Positions 5,205-5,341 of a stretch of DNA of 5,341 nucleotides are shown here, piece after piece. Both the position numbers and the translations under genes were made by a program. The DNA comes from Desulfobacterales bacterium (GTDB taxonomy: Bacteria; Desulfobacterota; Desulfobacteria; Desulfobacterales; UBA5852), in the NCBI GenBank assembly GCA_016735415.1, contig JAERRP010000797.1, positions 1 through 5,341 on the forward strand. Direction: 5' to 3'. The number at the start of each line of letters is the position of its first letter. Positions within the stretch are counted from its first letter, which is position 1. Below the pieces are notes generated by a model. The model saw nothing but the letters and a program-made list of their open reading frames with translations, made no database searches and had not been told where the DNA came from.

Positions 5205-5341
5205 ACATTTAGAGACAGATGAGTAAATGTGATCAACGTAAGGGTTATTCATATACACCAGTTATTTTACTGAGCTTCTGGTGTCATATGATTCTGGCTA
5301 TGAGGGTGTACGCTCTATCAGTGATACATTGTTACTTACAG
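5133..5341. mobile_element. AT-richer foreign segment interrupting jetB (end of an unidentified insertion, or an assembly chimera)
   Basis: From about 5133 the sequence no longer resembles JetB, is visibly more AT-rich than jetA, and lacks its codon style. The left boundary cannot be fixed to the base; a TGT at 5139 is one possible end. It contains several inverted repeats: 16 discontinuous pairs between 5169-5188 and 5306-5321, ACATTTA/TAAATGT (5205-5230), and CATATACACCAG paired with CTGGTGTcATATG (5250-5290). TGATACAT occurs as a direct repeat at 5170 and 5322. An ATG at 5219 opens a plus-strand frame (MSKCDQRKGYSYTP onward) still open at the window end, but I do not recognise it as a transposase. 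The right end, any target duplication and any transposase lie outside the window, so insertion and misassembly cannot be separated here. Confidence 0.4.
5169..5321. repeat. Nested inverted repeats that can fold as a three-way junction
   Basis: The outer stem pairs CTGATA (5169-5174) with TATCAG (5316-5321) and GCGTACAC (5181-5188) with GTGTACGC (5306-5313), with a small asymmetric interruption. Inside lie two hairpins: ACATTTA (5205-5211) with TAAATGT (5224-5230), and CATATACACCAG (5250-5261) with CTGGTGTcATATG (5278-5290; 12 pairs, one bulged C, 16-nt loop). The arrangement could be a folded transposon end, a MITE-like element, or a structured RNA. Confidence 0.45.

Noticed and set aside
5034..5258. 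74-codon minus-strand frame spanning the jetB junction
   Set aside because: It crosses from native jetB antisense into the foreign segment, so it cannot be an ancestral gene; no domain seen.
5219..5341. Plus-strand frame from ATG 5219 open to the window end, possible transposase start
   Set aside because: Only 41 codons are visible, with no ribosome site beyond a weak AGAGACAG and no recognisable transposase motif; it also overlaps strong inverted repeats.
1..5341. CRISPR array, tRNA or rRNA genes
   Set aside because: No regularly spaced repeats with unique spacers, no tRNA cloverleaf with its T-loop signature, and no rRNA-like stretch was seen on either strand.

Overview
The window looks like chromosomal DNA of a Gram-negative bacterium with moderately high GC. 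The AsmA-family gene implies a cell with an outer membrane. Codon choice, the TTG starts and the general look of the proteins would suit a deltaproteobacterium (Desulfobacterota, Desulfosarcina-like), but this is an impression that no search has confirmed.

Layout. (1) 1-1675, minus strand: the N-terminal 558 codons of a large AsmA-family envelope protein, read off the left edge, with a TTG start. (2) 1676-2220: a 545-bp divergent intergenic region with small inverted repeats and weak promoter-like hexamers but no convincing gene. (3) 2221-2733, plus: a MarR-family winged-helix regulator, also with a TTG start. (4) 2836-3264, plus: a short SlyD-like FKBP peptidyl-prolyl isomerase, separated from marR by a gap containing a 21-bp near-perfect palindrome. 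(5) 3265-3610: a scar-like interval with a T-tract, a perfect 20-bp palindrome and a 66-codon remnant of an NADPH-dependent FMN reductase. (6) 3611-5047, plus: an apparently complete JetA (DUF3375), the kleisin-like subunit of the Wadjet anti-plasmid condensin system. (7) 5040-5204: the first ~31 codons of JetB (DUF4194), overlapping jetA by 8 nt and then breaking off. (8) From about 5133 to 5341: visibly more AT-rich sequence unrelated to JetB, containing nested inverted repeats.

How it fits together. The left part is housekeeping-like envelope, regulatory and folding genes. The right part is the start of a jetABCD defence operon placed beside a gene fragment, as expected of an accessory insertion site. 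The operon is either broken in jetB by an inserted element or misjoined there by assembly. JetC and JetD are not in the window, so whether a working Wadjet system exists cannot be judged here. The most informative places are the jetB junction, the structured AT-rich tail, the FMN-reductase scar and the two strong palindromes.
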